Shown in pieces: positions 1 to 8,762 of a DNA stretch of 64,000 bases (position 1 is its first letter; the number at the start of each line of letters is the position of its first letter). Position numbers and translations under genes: made by a program. The notes below the pieces were generated by a model. That model was given only the letters and a program-made list of their open reading frames with translations. It had not been told where the DNA came from and did not search any database. The DNA is from Saccharothrix luteola (GTDB lineage: Bacteria; Actinomycetota; Actinomycetes; Mycobacteriales; Pseudonocardiaceae), in contig NZ_JAJHUO010000013.1 in assembly GCF_020859565.1 (NCBI RefSeq), positions 132,663-196,662 of the forward strand, read 5' to 3'.

Positions 1-70
1 CCCCCCCGCCGTGGGCGGGGGGCGCCGGGGGGGGCGCGGGGCCCCCCCCCCCCCCCGGGGCCCCCCCCCC
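1..70. other. Low-complexity G/C tract at left edge
   Basis: The first 70 bases are almost pure runs of C and G, unlike the ordered coding sequence that begins directly after them. They sit just after the last adenylation-domain motif of the NRPS gene, where the carrier-protein domain should follow. This looks like a sequencing or assembly artefact at a contig end or gap rather than biology. Confidence 0.75.
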
Positions 71-2892
71 GACCGCAGCGCCGCCCGGTCCACCTTGCCG
101 CTGCGGTTCAGCGGCAGCTCCGGCAGCGGCACGTACCGCGCCGGGCAGAGGTAGGCGGGCAGCCGTTCCGCGACGTGCGCGCGCACGTCCTCGACCTCGC
201 ACGACCCGGTCGGCACGACGAACGCCACCAGGTGCCGCGCGTCGTCGTCCCCGATCGGCAGCACGGCCGCCGCGGCGACCGCGGGGTGCTCCCGCAACAC
301 GGCCTCGACCTCGGCCGGTTCCACCAGGAACCCGCGCACCTTGACCTGCCGGTCCGCGCGACCCAGGAACTCCAGCACGCCGTCCGGTCGCCACCGGGCC
401 AGGTCGCCGGTCCGGTAGAGCCGCCCGCCGGGCACGGCCCCGGGTGAATCGGGCGCGAACGGATCCGGCAGGAACTTCGAGGCGGTCAACCCCGGCGCGC
501 CCCAGTACCCGCGCGCCAGCCCGTCGCCGCCGGTGTACAGCTCACCGGGCACGCCCACCGGCACGGGTCGCATCGACTCGTCCAGCACGTACACCGTGGT
601 CCGCTGGATCGGCGTGCCGATCGGCACGGTCGCGCCGACGTCGTCGGCCGACCGCACGACGTGGCACGCGGTGAACGTGGTGTTCTCCGTCGGCCCGTAC
701 CCGTTGACCACCGGCTTCCCGCCGCGTGCCGCCAACGCCGCGCGCACCGCGTCGGGTGCGACCACGTCACCACCGGCGAGCAACTGCTCCACGTCGGCCA
801 CCAGCGACGGGTCGAGTTGGTGGAACAGCCCGGCGGTCAGCCACAGCACGCTCACCCGGTGCACGCGCAGCAACTCGGCCAGCACCGCCGGGTCGGGTGG
901 ACCGGACGGCGCGGCCACCACCCGGCCGCCGGTCAGCAGCGCGCCCCACACCTCCAGCGTCGTCAGGTCGAACGCGGTCGCGGACAGGTGCAGGAACGTC
1001 TGCCCCGGCCCGAACCGCGCGAACGTCGGCCGCGTGACCAGCCGGACCACACCCCGGTGCGGCACGGCGACGCCCTTCGGCTTGCCGGTCGACCCGGACG
1101 TGTAGTTGACGTAAGCCACGCTCAATGGATGCGCCCGGACCCCCGGAGATACCGGCGACTGCTCTGAAAGGTCCAATCCCGGCAAGACGACCGACGCCAC
1201 GCCGTCAGGCAGGGCGCGTGGCCGATCGGACACCACCAACGGTGTGCCGGACTCGCGCAACGCCACCGCGTCCCGGGCCGCCGGGTTCGCCGGGTCCAGC
1301 GGCAGGTAGGCCGCACCGGTCTTCAGCACGGCCAGCACCGCGGTCACGAAGTCCGCACCACGCGGCAGCGACAGGGCCACCGGGCGGTCCACCCGGGCGC
1401 CCCGCGCCAGCAGCACGTGCGCCAAGCGGTTCGACCGCTCGTCCAGCTCCGCGTAGCTCAGCCACCGCTCGCCGTCGAACACCGCGTCCGCGTCGGGTCT
1501 GTGCCGCACCTGCTCGGAGAACAGGTCGGGCACGGTCGCGTCCGCCGGGAAGTCGATCGCGGTGTCGTTCCACGCGGTCAGCACCCGCGCCCGGTCACGC
1601 GGCTCGGCCAGGTGCCGCACGGGCCGGTCCGGCGCTTCGGCCATGCCCGCCAGCAGGTCCCGGACGTGCGTCAACACCGCGTCCGGCGCCCAACCCGGGA
1701 ACCGGCCGGTGTCGTGGATCAGCTGGAAGCTCAGGTGCGGCTCGGCGAAGGCGTACAAGGTCAGGGCGTAACCGGGGGTGCGCAGGATGCGGACCCGCCT
1801 GCCCGGCGGCGCGGACGGCCGTGCGGCCAGCACCGTGCCGAGTTCGCGGTGCTCGAACAGCACGAGGCTGCGCATCAGCGACACGTCGTGCCCGGCCGCG
1901 CCCTGGATCACCGGCAGCGGGCACAGCTGGTGGTCGCGCGCCCGCACGGACCGCTCCCGCACGGATCGCAGCCAGTCGGCCACCGACGCGTCCCGGTCGA
2001 CCGGCAGCCGCAGCGGCACGGTCGCCAGCAGCAGGCCGAGCATCTCCTGCGCGCCTTCGACGGTGCCGTGACGTGCCGCCCGGGTCACCCCGAACACGGC
2101 CTCGTCGGCGTGCGCGTGCGCGGTCAGCACCAGGCCCCACGCGGCCAGCACCACGGTGTTCACCGTGACGCCCGCCCGTTCGGCCAACGCTCGCACGGCC
2201 CCGGTCTCGGCGTCGGACAGGTCGAGCGCGGCCGTGGCCATGACGGGTGTGCCGGGCCCCGCGTGCTCCAGCGGCAGGGGAGCGGGCTCGGCCGACCCCG
2301 CCAGCTCCGAGGCCCAGAACCGCTCGTCGGCCAGCCGTTGCGGGTGCTCGGGCGCGATCCGGGCGTCGTGCCACCGGGCGTAGTCGGCGAAGTCGGGGCG
2401 TGGCGCGAACTCCAGGGCGCCGCCGGCGAGCCTGGCCGCGTAATCGTCGTCGATCTCGCCCAGCAGCATCGCGAGCGACCGGCCGTCGAGGATCGCGTGG
2501 TGGAACGTCGCCACCACCACGTCGCCGGGCAGCGCCACGACCCGCAGCGGCGGCGCGGCCACCGGGTCCACCCCGGCCCGCCGGTCGGCGGCCAGGAACG
2601 CGTCCAGGTCCGTCACCGAGCCGTCGACCAGCAGCGGGACGTCGTCGGCGGGCCCCGGCCACTGGTCCATGCCGCCGTCCGACCGCCAGGTGAACCGGGT
2701 GCGCAACACCGGGTGCCGTTCGACGGCGGCGCGCCACGCCGCGAGGTACGCGGCGGTGTCCAGGCCGTGCGGCCAGTGCTGCACGCACTGGATGACGTCG
2801 GTCCCGGCCGACGGGTCGCGCAACCCGGCCGCGATCATTCCGCTCTGCAACGGCAGAGCGGGCGCGAGTCGCGGCGCAGAATCCGTGTGCAC
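1..2892 (-). CDS. Non-ribosomal peptide synthetase, C-A portion (3' end missing)
   Basis: Cytoplasmic NRPS that selects one amino acid as its adenylate and condenses it with an upstream donor. The reading frame starts with GTG at 2892, preceded by GGGGAGG about 4 bases upstream. A condensation domain comes first: LPLQSGM near residue 14 and the catalytic HHAILDG at residues 131-137. An adenylation domain follows: YTSGSTGKPKG near residue 597, NGYGPTE near 727, YRTGDLARW, and NRSGKVDR near 930. The gene then runs into the low-complexity tract, so the carrier domain and anything beyond it are not visible. Beginning with a C domain rather than A suggests it accepts an acyl chain (lipo-initiation) or a peptide from another synthetase; that is inference. 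I did not assign the amino acid, because the specificity pocket cannot be aligned safely by eye. The MbtH-like gene just upstream on the same strand is the usual partner. Confidence 0.93.
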   Translation of the reverse strand, partial: MHTDSAPRLAPALPLQSGMIAAGLRDPSAGTDVIQCVQHWPHGLDTAAYLAAWRAAVERHPVLRTRFTWRSDGGMDQWPGPADDVPLLVDGSVTDLDAFLAADRRAGVDPVAAPPLRVVALPGDVVVATFHHAILDGRSLAMLLGEIDDDYAARLAGGALEFAPRPDFADYARWHDARIAPEHPQRLADERFWASELAGSAEPAPLPLEHAGPGTPVMATAALDLSDAETGAVRALAERAGVTVNTVVLAAWGLVLTAHAHADEAVFGVTRAARHGTVEGAQEMLGLLLATVPLRLPVDRDASVADWLRSVRERSVRARDHQLCPLPVIQGAAGHDVSLMRSLVLFEHRELGTVLAARPSAPPGRRVRILRTPGYALTLYAFAEPHLSFQLIHDTGRFPGWAPDAVLTHVRDLLAGMAEAPDRPVRHLAEPRDRARVLTAWNDTAIDFPADATVPDLFSEQVRHRPDADAVFDGERWLSYAELDERSNRLAHVLLARGARVDRPVALSLPRGADFVTAVLAVLKTGAAYLPLDPANPAARDAVALRESGTPLVVSDRPRALPDGVASVVLPGLDLSEQSPVSPGVRAHPLSVAYVNYTSGSTGKPKGVAVPHRGVVRLVTRPTFARFGPGQTFLHLSATAFDLTTLEVWGALLTGGRVVAAPSGPPDPAVLAELLRVHRVSVLWLTAGLFHQLDPSLVADVEQLLAGGDVVAPDAVRAALAARGGKPVVNGYGPTENTTFTACHVVRSADDVGATVPIGTPIQRTTVYVLDESMRPVPVGVPGELYTGGDGLARGYWGAPGLTASKFLPDPFAPDSPGAVPGGRLYRTGDLARWRPDGVLEFLGRADRQVKVRGFLVEPAEVEAVLREHPAVAAAAVLPIGDDDARHLVAFVVPTGSCEVEDVRAHVAERLPAYLCPARYVPLPELPLNRSGKVDRAALRSGGGPRGGGGAPRPPRRPPPTAGG

Positions 2893-3032
2893 AAAGCCTC
2901 CCCGACGAATGTGTTTCGGGTGCGCACGACCGAACCGGCCGCCGGGAAATTCCCGGAGACCGATTCCGGACAGCGTGGGGCACCCTTTAGTGCGGGCGTG
3001 CGGTAATGCGCGAGGTGTGGTCGGGCGGAGCG

Positions 3033-3248
3033 TCAGCCGCGGTGCGCGGCGATGTGCTCGCGGACGCTGCGCGGGCGCATGTCCGTCCACACCCGGTCGA
3101 TGTGGGCCAGGCAGTCTTCCCTGGTGCCGCGCGTTCCCTCGGCCCGCCATCCCGGCGGGAGGTCCCGGTCGGCGAACCAGACCGAGTACTGCTCCTCGTC
3201 GTTCACCACGACGAGGAATTCGTGGTAATTGGCGTGCTCGTCAGTCAT
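3033..3248 (-). CDS. MbtH-like protein (NRPS adenylation partner)
   Basis: A 71-residue protein with the MbtH family signature: NDEEQYSVW, then LPPGW, then the tail region DRVWTDMRP. MbtH-like proteins bind adenylation domains and support their folding and activity. The ATG at 3248 has GGAG eight bases upstream. The frame stays open upstream, but the extra 35 residues do not look like the family and the length at 3248 is typical. The gene lies 140 bases upstream of the NRPS gene on the same strand, so the two are probably co-transcribed from a promoter in 3249-3480. Confidence 0.95.
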   Translation of the reverse strand: MTDEHANYHEFLVVVNDEEQYSVWFADRDLPPGWRAEGTRGTREDCLAHIDRVWTDMRPRSVREHIAAHRG

Positions 3249-3479
3249 GCAGTGATCTCCTGCCCTTGGCGGATGCGGGCGGGTTGCCGGTCCGCGCAAC
3301 GTTACGCCGCGCGTCTCGTAATGTGGAATCCTCTGAACGGTCGAACCCTTCATTCGTTTTGTGCGGTGAGCCTTATTTACCGTTCCTATGGAACGTCGCG
3401 CGCCGTGTCCGGTCGGTTACCAGAGGCTTTCCTGGGACCGCTGCCGGCCAATTCCGGGCAGGCCTGGAATGTGCACCCT

Positions 3480-3493
3480 TGTTATCGCTAACA
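3480..3493. promoter_or_regulatory. LacI-type operator, distal copy
   Basis: TGTTATCGCTAACA is a 14-base palindrome with a central CG and one mismatched pair, the form typical of LacI-family repressor sites. A sister site lies exactly 120 bases downstream. No LacI gene is present in the window. Confidence 0.6.
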
Positions 3494-3578
3494 GACGGGC
3501 ACGATGCGGCCGAACGGCCTAACGAGTCGAAACCCTTCGACCACAGCGCGGTGTGCGGCGAGCGAAGACGAGCCGCTA

Positions 3579-3613
3579 TTGAACCGTCGACGATCCTGCT
3601 GTTAGCGTTAACA
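3579..3613 (+). promoter_or_regulatory. LacI-type operator overlapping a candidate promoter for the GH43 genes
   Basis: TGTTAGCGTTAACA at 3600-3613 is a second CG-centred palindrome with one mismatched pair. It overlaps a possible -10 element (TAGCGT, 3603-3608) that lies 18 bases after a possible -35 element (TTGAAC, 3579-3584). A repressor bound here would block the promoter about 140 bases ahead of the first hydrolase gene. The promoter call is weaker than the palindrome. Confidence 0.6.
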
Positions 3614-3750
3614 GGTGCGAGGTCGAGTGGCCGGTGATCCCGTCCGCCCGCACCCGCCACCCGCCGCCAGCCCGTTCCACCGGCCCGCACCGGCTGCCAC
3701 GCCGGCGGGCCGACCGTGTTCGTCCATGCAGCGTCGCAGGGAGAGCAACC

Positions 3751-5223
3751 ATGAGATCGACTTATCGGAGCGCGCGCCGCGGCGGCGTCGTCCTCGCCAC
3801 CGTGGCCACGCTGCTCGGTGGGATCACCTCGGCTCTGCCGCCCACGGCGTCGGCCGCGGTGGTCGACACCAACGCCTCGTACGTGCTGGTCAACCGCAAC
3901 AGCGGCAAGGCCCTGGACGTCTACGACCTCGCCACCGCCGACGGCGCGCGGATCTCGCAGTACACGCGCAACGACGGCGCGTGGCAGCAGTGGCAGTTCG
4001 TGGACTCGGGCGGCGGCTACTACCGGTTGAAGTCGCGGCACAGCGGCAAGGTGCTGGACTTCGCCGACACCGCCGACCGCACCGGGCTGGCCCAGTGGAC
4101 CGACCGCAACGGCACCAACCAGCAGTTCCGGCTGGCCGACTCGGCGGGCGGGTTCGTCCGGCTGCTCAACCGGGCCAGCGGCAAGGCCGTCGACGTGCTG
4201 GACTTCTCCACCGCCGACGGCGCGCAGCTCATCCAGTGGCCGGACACCGGCGGCACGAACCAGCAGTGGCAGCTGGTCAAGCTGGGAGCGCCCACTCCGG
4301 GCACCTTCACCAACCCGATCAAGCGCAACGGGCCGGACCCGTGGATGCAGTACTACAACGGGTACTACTACCTCGCCACGACGACGTGGAACTCCACGGT
4401 CACGATGCGCCGATCGCGGACGCTGGCCGGCTTGTCGACCGCGGCCGACCAGGTGGTCTTCAACCTGACGCGCCCGAACGGGTGCTGCAACATGTGGGCG
4501 CCGGAGTTCTTCCTGCTCAACGGCCGGTGGTACCTGTACTACGTGGCCGGGCAGAACGTGTCGGACTACAACCCGACGCAGCGGCTGCACGTGCTGGAGT
4601 CCTCGGGCACCGACCCGATGGGCCCGTACTCGTTCAAGGCCGACCTGGGCAGCACGTGGGAGTTGGACCCGAGCATCCTGCAGCACAACGGCAAGCTGTA
4701 CCTGATGGGCAGCGCGATGGACGGCACCCAGTCGCTGACCATCACCCCGCTGTCCAACCCGTACACGATCAGCGGCGCGCGGCGCACCATCTCCCAGCCG
4801 ACGCTGTCCTGGGAGCGGCAGACCGCGGCGGTCAACGAGGGCGCCGAGCCGCTGTACCACAACGGGCGCACGATGATCGTGTACTCGGCCAGCGCGTGCT
4901 GGGGCCCCGACTACAAGCTCGGCCTGCTCACGCTGACCGGCTCCGACCCGCTGAACCGGGCGCACTGGACGAAGTCGCCCAACCCGGTGTTCCAGCGCAA
5001 CGACGGCAACGGGGTGTACGCGCCGGGCCACAACGGGTTCTTCAAGTCGCCCGACGGCACCGAGGACTGGATCGTCTACCACGCCAACGACTCCGCGTCC
5101 GGCGGCTGCGACATGAACCGGTCCACCCGCGCGCAGAAGTTCACCTGGAACGCGGACGGCACCCCGAACTTCGGCACGCCCGTCCGGCTCGGCACCACCC
5201 TCACCGCGCCCTCCGGCGAATGA
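3751..5223 (+). CDS. Secreted GH43-family arabinofuranosidase-like hydrolase with ricin-type CBM13
   Basis: A 490-residue exported glycosidase. The first ~35 residues form a Sec signal peptide with an arginine-rich start, a hydrophobic core and a TASA cleavage region. Residues ~40-180 form a ricin-type beta-trefoil with three repeats, each ending in a Q-x-W-like motif (QQWQF, QQFRL, QQWQL). The GH43 five-bladed propeller follows, with the expected acidic triad: Asp 196 in GPDPW, an Asp near 305 in WELDPS, and a Glu near 365 in NEGAEP. Such enzymes release arabinose or xylose from plant polysaccharides. The ATG at 3751 has AGGGAG about 9 bases upstream and gives a proper signal peptide. It is followed 62 bases later by a second hydrolase and probably shares the LacI-type control upstream. 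The exact sugar specificity within GH43 cannot be read by eye. Confidence 0.9.
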   Translation: MRSTYRSARRGGVVLATVATLLGGITSALPPTASAAVVDTNASYVLVNRNSGKALDVYDLATADGARISQYTRNDGAWQQWQFVDSGGGYYRLKSRHSGKVLDFADTADRTGLAQWTDRNGTNQQFRLADSAGGFVRLLNRASGKAVDVLDFSTADGAQLIQWPDTGGTNQQWQLVKLGAPTPGTFTNPIKRNGPDPWMQYYNGYYYLATTTWNSTVTMRRSRTLAGLSTAADQVVFNLTRPNGCCNMWAPEFFLLNGRWYLYYVAGQNVSDYNPTQRLHVLESSGTDPMGPYSFKADLGSTWELDPSILQHNGKLYLMGSAMDGTQSLTITPLSNPYTISGARRTISQPTLSWERQTAAVNEGAEPLYHNGRTMIVYSASACWGPDYKLGLLTLTGSDPLNRAHWTKSPNPVFQRNDGNGVYAPGHNGFFKSPDGTEDWIVYHANDSASGGCDMNRSTRAQKFTWNADGTPNFGTPVRLGTTLTAPSGE

Positions 5224-5285
5224 GATTCCCCCCGGGGCGGGTGTCCCCCGCCCGCCCCGGGGTTCCCCCGAAAGGCACACGGCTG

Positions 5286-6653
5286 ATGCTGCAACGACGC
5301 ACACTGCTGGCCGGAGGCCTGGCCTCGCTGGCGCTCGCCCGGACCGGGGTCGCCGCCGCGGCGCCCGGTGACTCCGCCTACGTGATGGGCTACTTCACCG
5401 AGTCCCCGAACAAGGTCGCCGACCGGTACGCGCTGCACCTCGCGGTGAGCACCGACGGGCTCACCTGGACCCCGCTCAACCAGGGCAACCCGGTCGCCAC
5501 GCCGACGGCGGGCACCGGCGGCCTGCGTGACCCGTTCATCATGCGCAAGCAGAACGGCGGGTTCGTCGTGCTGGCCACCGACCTCACCGGCACCGACTTC
5601 ACCAGGCAGAACCAGTACATCCACGCCTGGGACTCGGCCGACCTGCGGTCGTTCACCGGGTACCGCAGGCTCAAGATGCACTCGATGCCGACCCACACGT
5701 GGGCGCCGGAGGCGTTCTGGGACGCCGCGCGCGGCCAGTACGGGATCCTCTACTCGGCCAACAGCGGCGGCCGTGACGCGTTCTACGTCAACTACACCAC
5801 CGACTTCGTCACCGTCAGCGCGCCGCAGCTGTTCTTCGACCCCGGCTTCAACGTGCTCGACGCCACGGTGCACGTCGGCAACGGCGCCAACTACCTGTAC
5901 TACAAGAGCTTCGCCGACGGCCGGCTCTACGGCGCGCGGTCGAGCACGCTCAACCCCCGCAGCTTCGACCGCGGCACCTACACCGGCGGGGTCGTCAGCG
6001 GCGGCATCGAGGCGCCCATCGTCGTGAAGGCCCACAACCGCAACGAGTGGTGGCTGTGGGGCGACTCGTTCTCCCCGGTGAACGGCGAGCTGTACGCGTG
6101 GCGCAGCGGCGACATCAACGCCAACTCCTGGACACCGCTGACCAAGGCGCAGTACACCCAGCCGCTCAACGCCAAGCACCCCACCATCTGCGGCATCACG
6201 GCCACCGAGCACGCCAACCTGCTGTCCCGGTGGGGCGCGCCGACCTGGAACCGGATCAAGTCCTACAACTTCCCGGACCACCTGATCCGGCACGCCGCCA
6301 ACGTCGCGCGCATCGACCCGTACCCGTTCGACCCGTACCAGGACTCGCAGTGGCGCCTGGTCCCGGGTCTGGCGTCGTCGGCCGGGGTGTCGTTCCGCTC
6401 GGTAAACTTCCCGGACCGCTACCTGCGGCACGTGAACTACGCGGTCACGTTGGCGGCCGACGACGGCAGTCCGACGTTCGCCGCCGACGCCACCTTCCAC
6501 CGCGTCGCCGGCCTGGCCGACGCCGGGTGGACCTCGTTCCGGTCGCACAACTTCCCCGACCGCCACCTCCGGCACGCCGGTTACGTCCTGCGCATCGACC
6601 CGATCAGCACCACGTCGGACCGCGCGGACGCCACGTTCCAGGTCGGGCACTGA
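5286..6653 (+). CDS. Secreted GH43-like hydrolase with C-terminal AbfB (CBM42) domain
   Basis: A 455-residue exported protein. The N-terminus MLQRRTLLAGG plus an Ala/Leu-rich stretch reads as a twin-arginine-like signal peptide. The middle is a beta-propeller of GH43 type, with candidate acids in GLRDPF (near residue 81), VLDATV (near 191) and GGIEAP (near 241). From about residue 322 an arabinofuranosidase-B domain shows three related motifs, YNFPDHLIRH, VNFPDRYLRH and HNFPDRHLRH, which mark the arabinose-binding beta-trefoil CBM42. It probably acts with the preceding GH43 enzyme on arabinan or arabinoxylan. The start at 5286 has GAAAGG about 10 bases upstream. A strong hairpin follows the stop codon. 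Confidence 0.88.
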   Translation: MLQRRTLLAGGLASLALARTGVAAAAPGDSAYVMGYFTESPNKVADRYALHLAVSTDGLTWTPLNQGNPVATPTAGTGGLRDPFIMRKQNGGFVVLATDLTGTDFTRQNQYIHAWDSADLRSFTGYRRLKMHSMPTHTWAPEAFWDAARGQYGILYSANSGGRDAFYVNYTTDFVTVSAPQLFFDPGFNVLDATVHVGNGANYLYYKSFADGRLYGARSSTLNPRSFDRGTYTGGVVSGGIEAPIVVKAHNRNEWWLWGDSFSPVNGELYAWRSGDINANSWTPLTKAQYTQPLNAKHPTICGITATEHANLLSRWGAPTWNRIKSYNFPDHLIRHAANVARIDPYPFDPYQDSQWRLVPGLASSAGVSFRSVNFPDRYLRHVNYAVTLAADDGSPTFAADATFHRVAGLADAGWTSFRSHNFPDRHLRHAGYVLRIDPISTTSDRADATFQVGH

Positions 6654-6675
6654 CCCAAAGGTCGGTCCGATCGGG

Positions 6676-6714
6676 CTGTGGGCGCGGCACCTCGGCGGCG
6701 TGCCGCGCCCACAG
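6676..6714. terminator. Perfect 15-bp hairpin between convergent genes
   Basis: CTGTGGGCGCGGCAC at 6676-6690 pairs perfectly with 6700-6714 around a 9-base loop. It lies 22 bases after the AbfB hydrolase and 6 bases before the end of the reverse-strand gene, so it can serve both. There is no U tract, as is common in actinomycetes. Confidence 0.8.
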
Positions 6715-6720
6715 AGCTCC

Positions 6721-7660
6721 CTACCCCGGCAGCTGGGCCAGTGCGCGGGCGATGTTCTGCTCGACGATGTCGACCATCCCGGCGCGGTCGGGGAAGTCGC
6801 CGTCGAGCAGGCGCAGCGGACCCGCCACCAGTGAGAGGTAGGTGGCCAGGCGGTAGAGCGCCAGTCGGGCGGGGTCGAGGTCGACGCCCGGGTCGGCGAA
6901 GTGGTGGTAGTGCGGCCCGAAGCGCAGCTCCAGGAAGGCGTGCTCCCACTCGACGTCGAACGCCCTCACGCCCTCGATGTCGATGAGCACCGGCTCGTCC
7001 AGGTCAGCGTCGACCAGGACGTGGTCGGGACCCAGCTCGCCGTGCACCAGGCCGAACCGCGACCGCGGCGTGACGGCGGCGTGCCGCGACCGCAGCAGGT
7101 CGGCCAGCCGTTCCCGCGCGTCGGCGATCCGGTCGACGCGGGCGGCGGCTTCGGCGAGGTGGGTGAGCGCGTGGCTCAGCACGGCGTGCTCCACGCCGTG
7201 CTGAGCCGGGTCGGAGGTCCGGGAGTGCATCGCGCGCACCGCCGCGCCGAGCCGTGCGAGCACGCCTTCCGGCCCGCTGTGGATCACGGGTCGTCAACTC
7301 CTCCAGCGTGCCGCCGCGCACGTCCTCGACCACGGCGACGTCACCGAGCGGTCCACCGGGCTCGCGCAGGAGCACTCGGGGCACCCGGACACCGGCCGCC
7401 GACAGCTGTTGGTGCGCGCTCTCGAACAGGCTCAACCCGGTCGTGGACTGCGGGTCGGGCCAGAAGTCCTCGTCGGGGTGCCACACGCAGGCGACCGCAC
7501 CGGTGCCGTCGGCCGGGTTCAACCGGTAGACGCCCTTCCTGGTCCCACCCCGCAGCCGCTCGACCGACACCAACTCCCGTGCCCCGAACACCGCCCGCGC
7601 CACACCGCGCAGGTCATCGACCCCGAGGTGCTCCCGCCTCACGTTCTCGTCCGAAGCCAT
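6721..7660 (-). pseudogene. Frameshifted APH-type phosphotransferase
   Basis: The N-terminal half reads from an ATG at 7660 (MASDENV; a second ATG lies 9 bases upstream) and carries the nucleotide-binding lobe: a glycine-containing loop (LRGGTRKGVY), a beta strand and VAVVEDV in the hinge region. The frame is lost around 7265-7285, just after EELTTRD. The C-terminal half continues in another frame with the catalytic loop of the aminoglycoside/choline kinase fold, LVHGELGPDHVLVD and then LIDIEGV. Joined, the two halves give a normal-length kinase of about 300 residues. It is either a recent pseudogene or a single sequencing indel; the intact motifs on both sides favour a recent event. The substrate is unknown. 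Confidence 0.75.
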
Positions 7661-7753
7661 GCCGAGCATGATCACGCACGCGCGACCGCGTTGTCGTGGG
7701 ATTTCGGCCTCGTCGACGGGACGGTCGGGCATGATCAGGCTCGGGGGTGGGAG

Positions 7754-7951
7754 ATGGCCCGGGTTGTCACGTGGTCCGGGTGCGGGCTCGTCGTCGTCCT
7801 GGCCTTGGCGTGGGGCGTGTTGGCGCAACCGACGTCCGTGGCCGGTGAGGCCCACCCGTGGTCGGGCAACACGCCGTTGGTCGACTACGACTACTCCGAG
7901 CTCACCCACGAGGCGTTCGACGCGACCGGAGCGGTGATCCCCGGCCGATGA
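7754..7951 (+). CDS. Small putative secreted protein (hypothetical)
   Basis: A 65-residue frame with an N-terminal hydrophobic stretch (LVVVLALAWGVLA) that reads as a signal peptide, then a short polar region with no recognisable family. It lies between two reverse-strand genes and faces the SDR gene tail to tail. A purine-rich GGTGGGAG stretch abuts the ATG, so the ribosome site is not ideal. Codon use is GC3-rich and consistent with coding. It may be real or a chance frame. Confidence 0.4.
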   Translation: MARVVTWSGCGLVVVLALAWGVLAQPTSVAGEAHPWSGNTPLVDYDYSELTHEAFDATGAVIPGR

Positions 7952-7958
7952 GCCCGCG

Positions 7959-8762
7959 TCACGGCAGGATCGAGTCGACGTAACCACCGTCCACGCGCAC
8001 CGCGGCGCCGGTCGTCGCCGAGGCCTGCGGCGAGGCCAGGTACACCACCAGGTTGCCGATCTCCTGGGGTTCGATGAGCCGGCCGAGCAGGGACTGCGGC
8101 CGGTGCACGCGCATGAACTCCCGCTGAGCCTCCTCCCACGGCAGCGAGCGGTCCACCAGTTGGTAGACGAAGTCCTCCACCCCGCCGGTGTGCGTCGGCC
8201 CCGCGATCACGCAGTTGACCGTGACGCCGCTGCCCGCCGCCTCCTTGGCGAACCCGCGCGACACACCCAGCAGCGCCGTCTTCGACACGCCGTAGTGGAT
8301 CATCTCGGCCGGGATGACCACGGCCGAGTCGCTGGCGATGTACTGCACCCGGCCCCACCCGCGCTCCCGCATCCGCGGCAGGTAGGCGCGGGTCAGCCGG
8401 ACCGCCGCCAGCACGTTGACCTCGAAGTAGCGCCGCCACTCGTCGTCGGTGATCTCCAGCGCCGGTCGCGCGCCGAAGACGCCGACGTTGTTCACCAGCA
8501 CGTCCACCTCGGGCAGCGCCGCGACCAGCGACGCCGCACCCTCCGCCGTCGACACGTCCGCGGCGGCGCCGAGCACGTTCGCGCCCGGCACCACTTCCCG
8601 CAGCCGTGCCACCGACTCGTCGACGACGTCGGCCTTGCGCCCGTTCACCGCGGTGCGGGCGCCGGCCCGCGCCAGCGCCGCCGCGATCGCCTCGCCGATG
8701 CCCTGCGTGGAACCGGTGACCAGCGCCGTCTTCCCGCTCAGATCCAGGTGCATGGCGACCAT
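7959..8762 (-). CDS. Short-chain dehydrogenase/reductase (classical SDR)
   Basis: An NAD(P)-dependent oxidoreductase of 267 residues. It shows the Rossmann motif TGSTQGIG near residue 17, NNVG, a catalytic Ser in the YIASDS strand and the Y-x-x-x-K pair in YGVSK. The C-terminal region ends in VRVDGGYV, as usual for this family. Two in-frame ATGs (8762 and 8753) are possible and neither has a clear ribosome site. The substrate cannot be deduced. It is transcribed divergently from the EF-hand gene at 9067. Confidence 0.9.
   Translation of the reverse strand: MVAMHLDLSGKTALVTGSTQGIGEAIAAALARAGARTAVNGRKADVVDESVARLREVVPGANVLGAAADVSTAEGAASLVAALPEVDVLVNNVGVFGARPALEITDDEWRRYFEVNVLAAVRLTRAYLPRMRERGWGRVQYIASDSAVVIPAEMIHYGVSKTALLGVSRGFAKEAAGSGVTVNCVIAGPTHTGGVEDFVYQLVDRSLPWEEAQREFMRVHRPQSLLGRLIEPQEIGNLVVYLASPQASATTGAAVRVDGGYVDSILP

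Noticed and set aside
3249-3750. Possible small gene in the region between mbtH and the GH43 gene
   Set aside because: Short frames here lack ribosome sites, and the sequence is AT-richer with operator palindromes, fitting a promoter region.
3373-5304. Long open frame on the reverse strand opposite the GH43 genes
   Set aside because: Arg/Val/Gly-rich sequence without motifs; it mirrors the strong codon bias of the forward gene, which has a signal peptide and catalytic residues.
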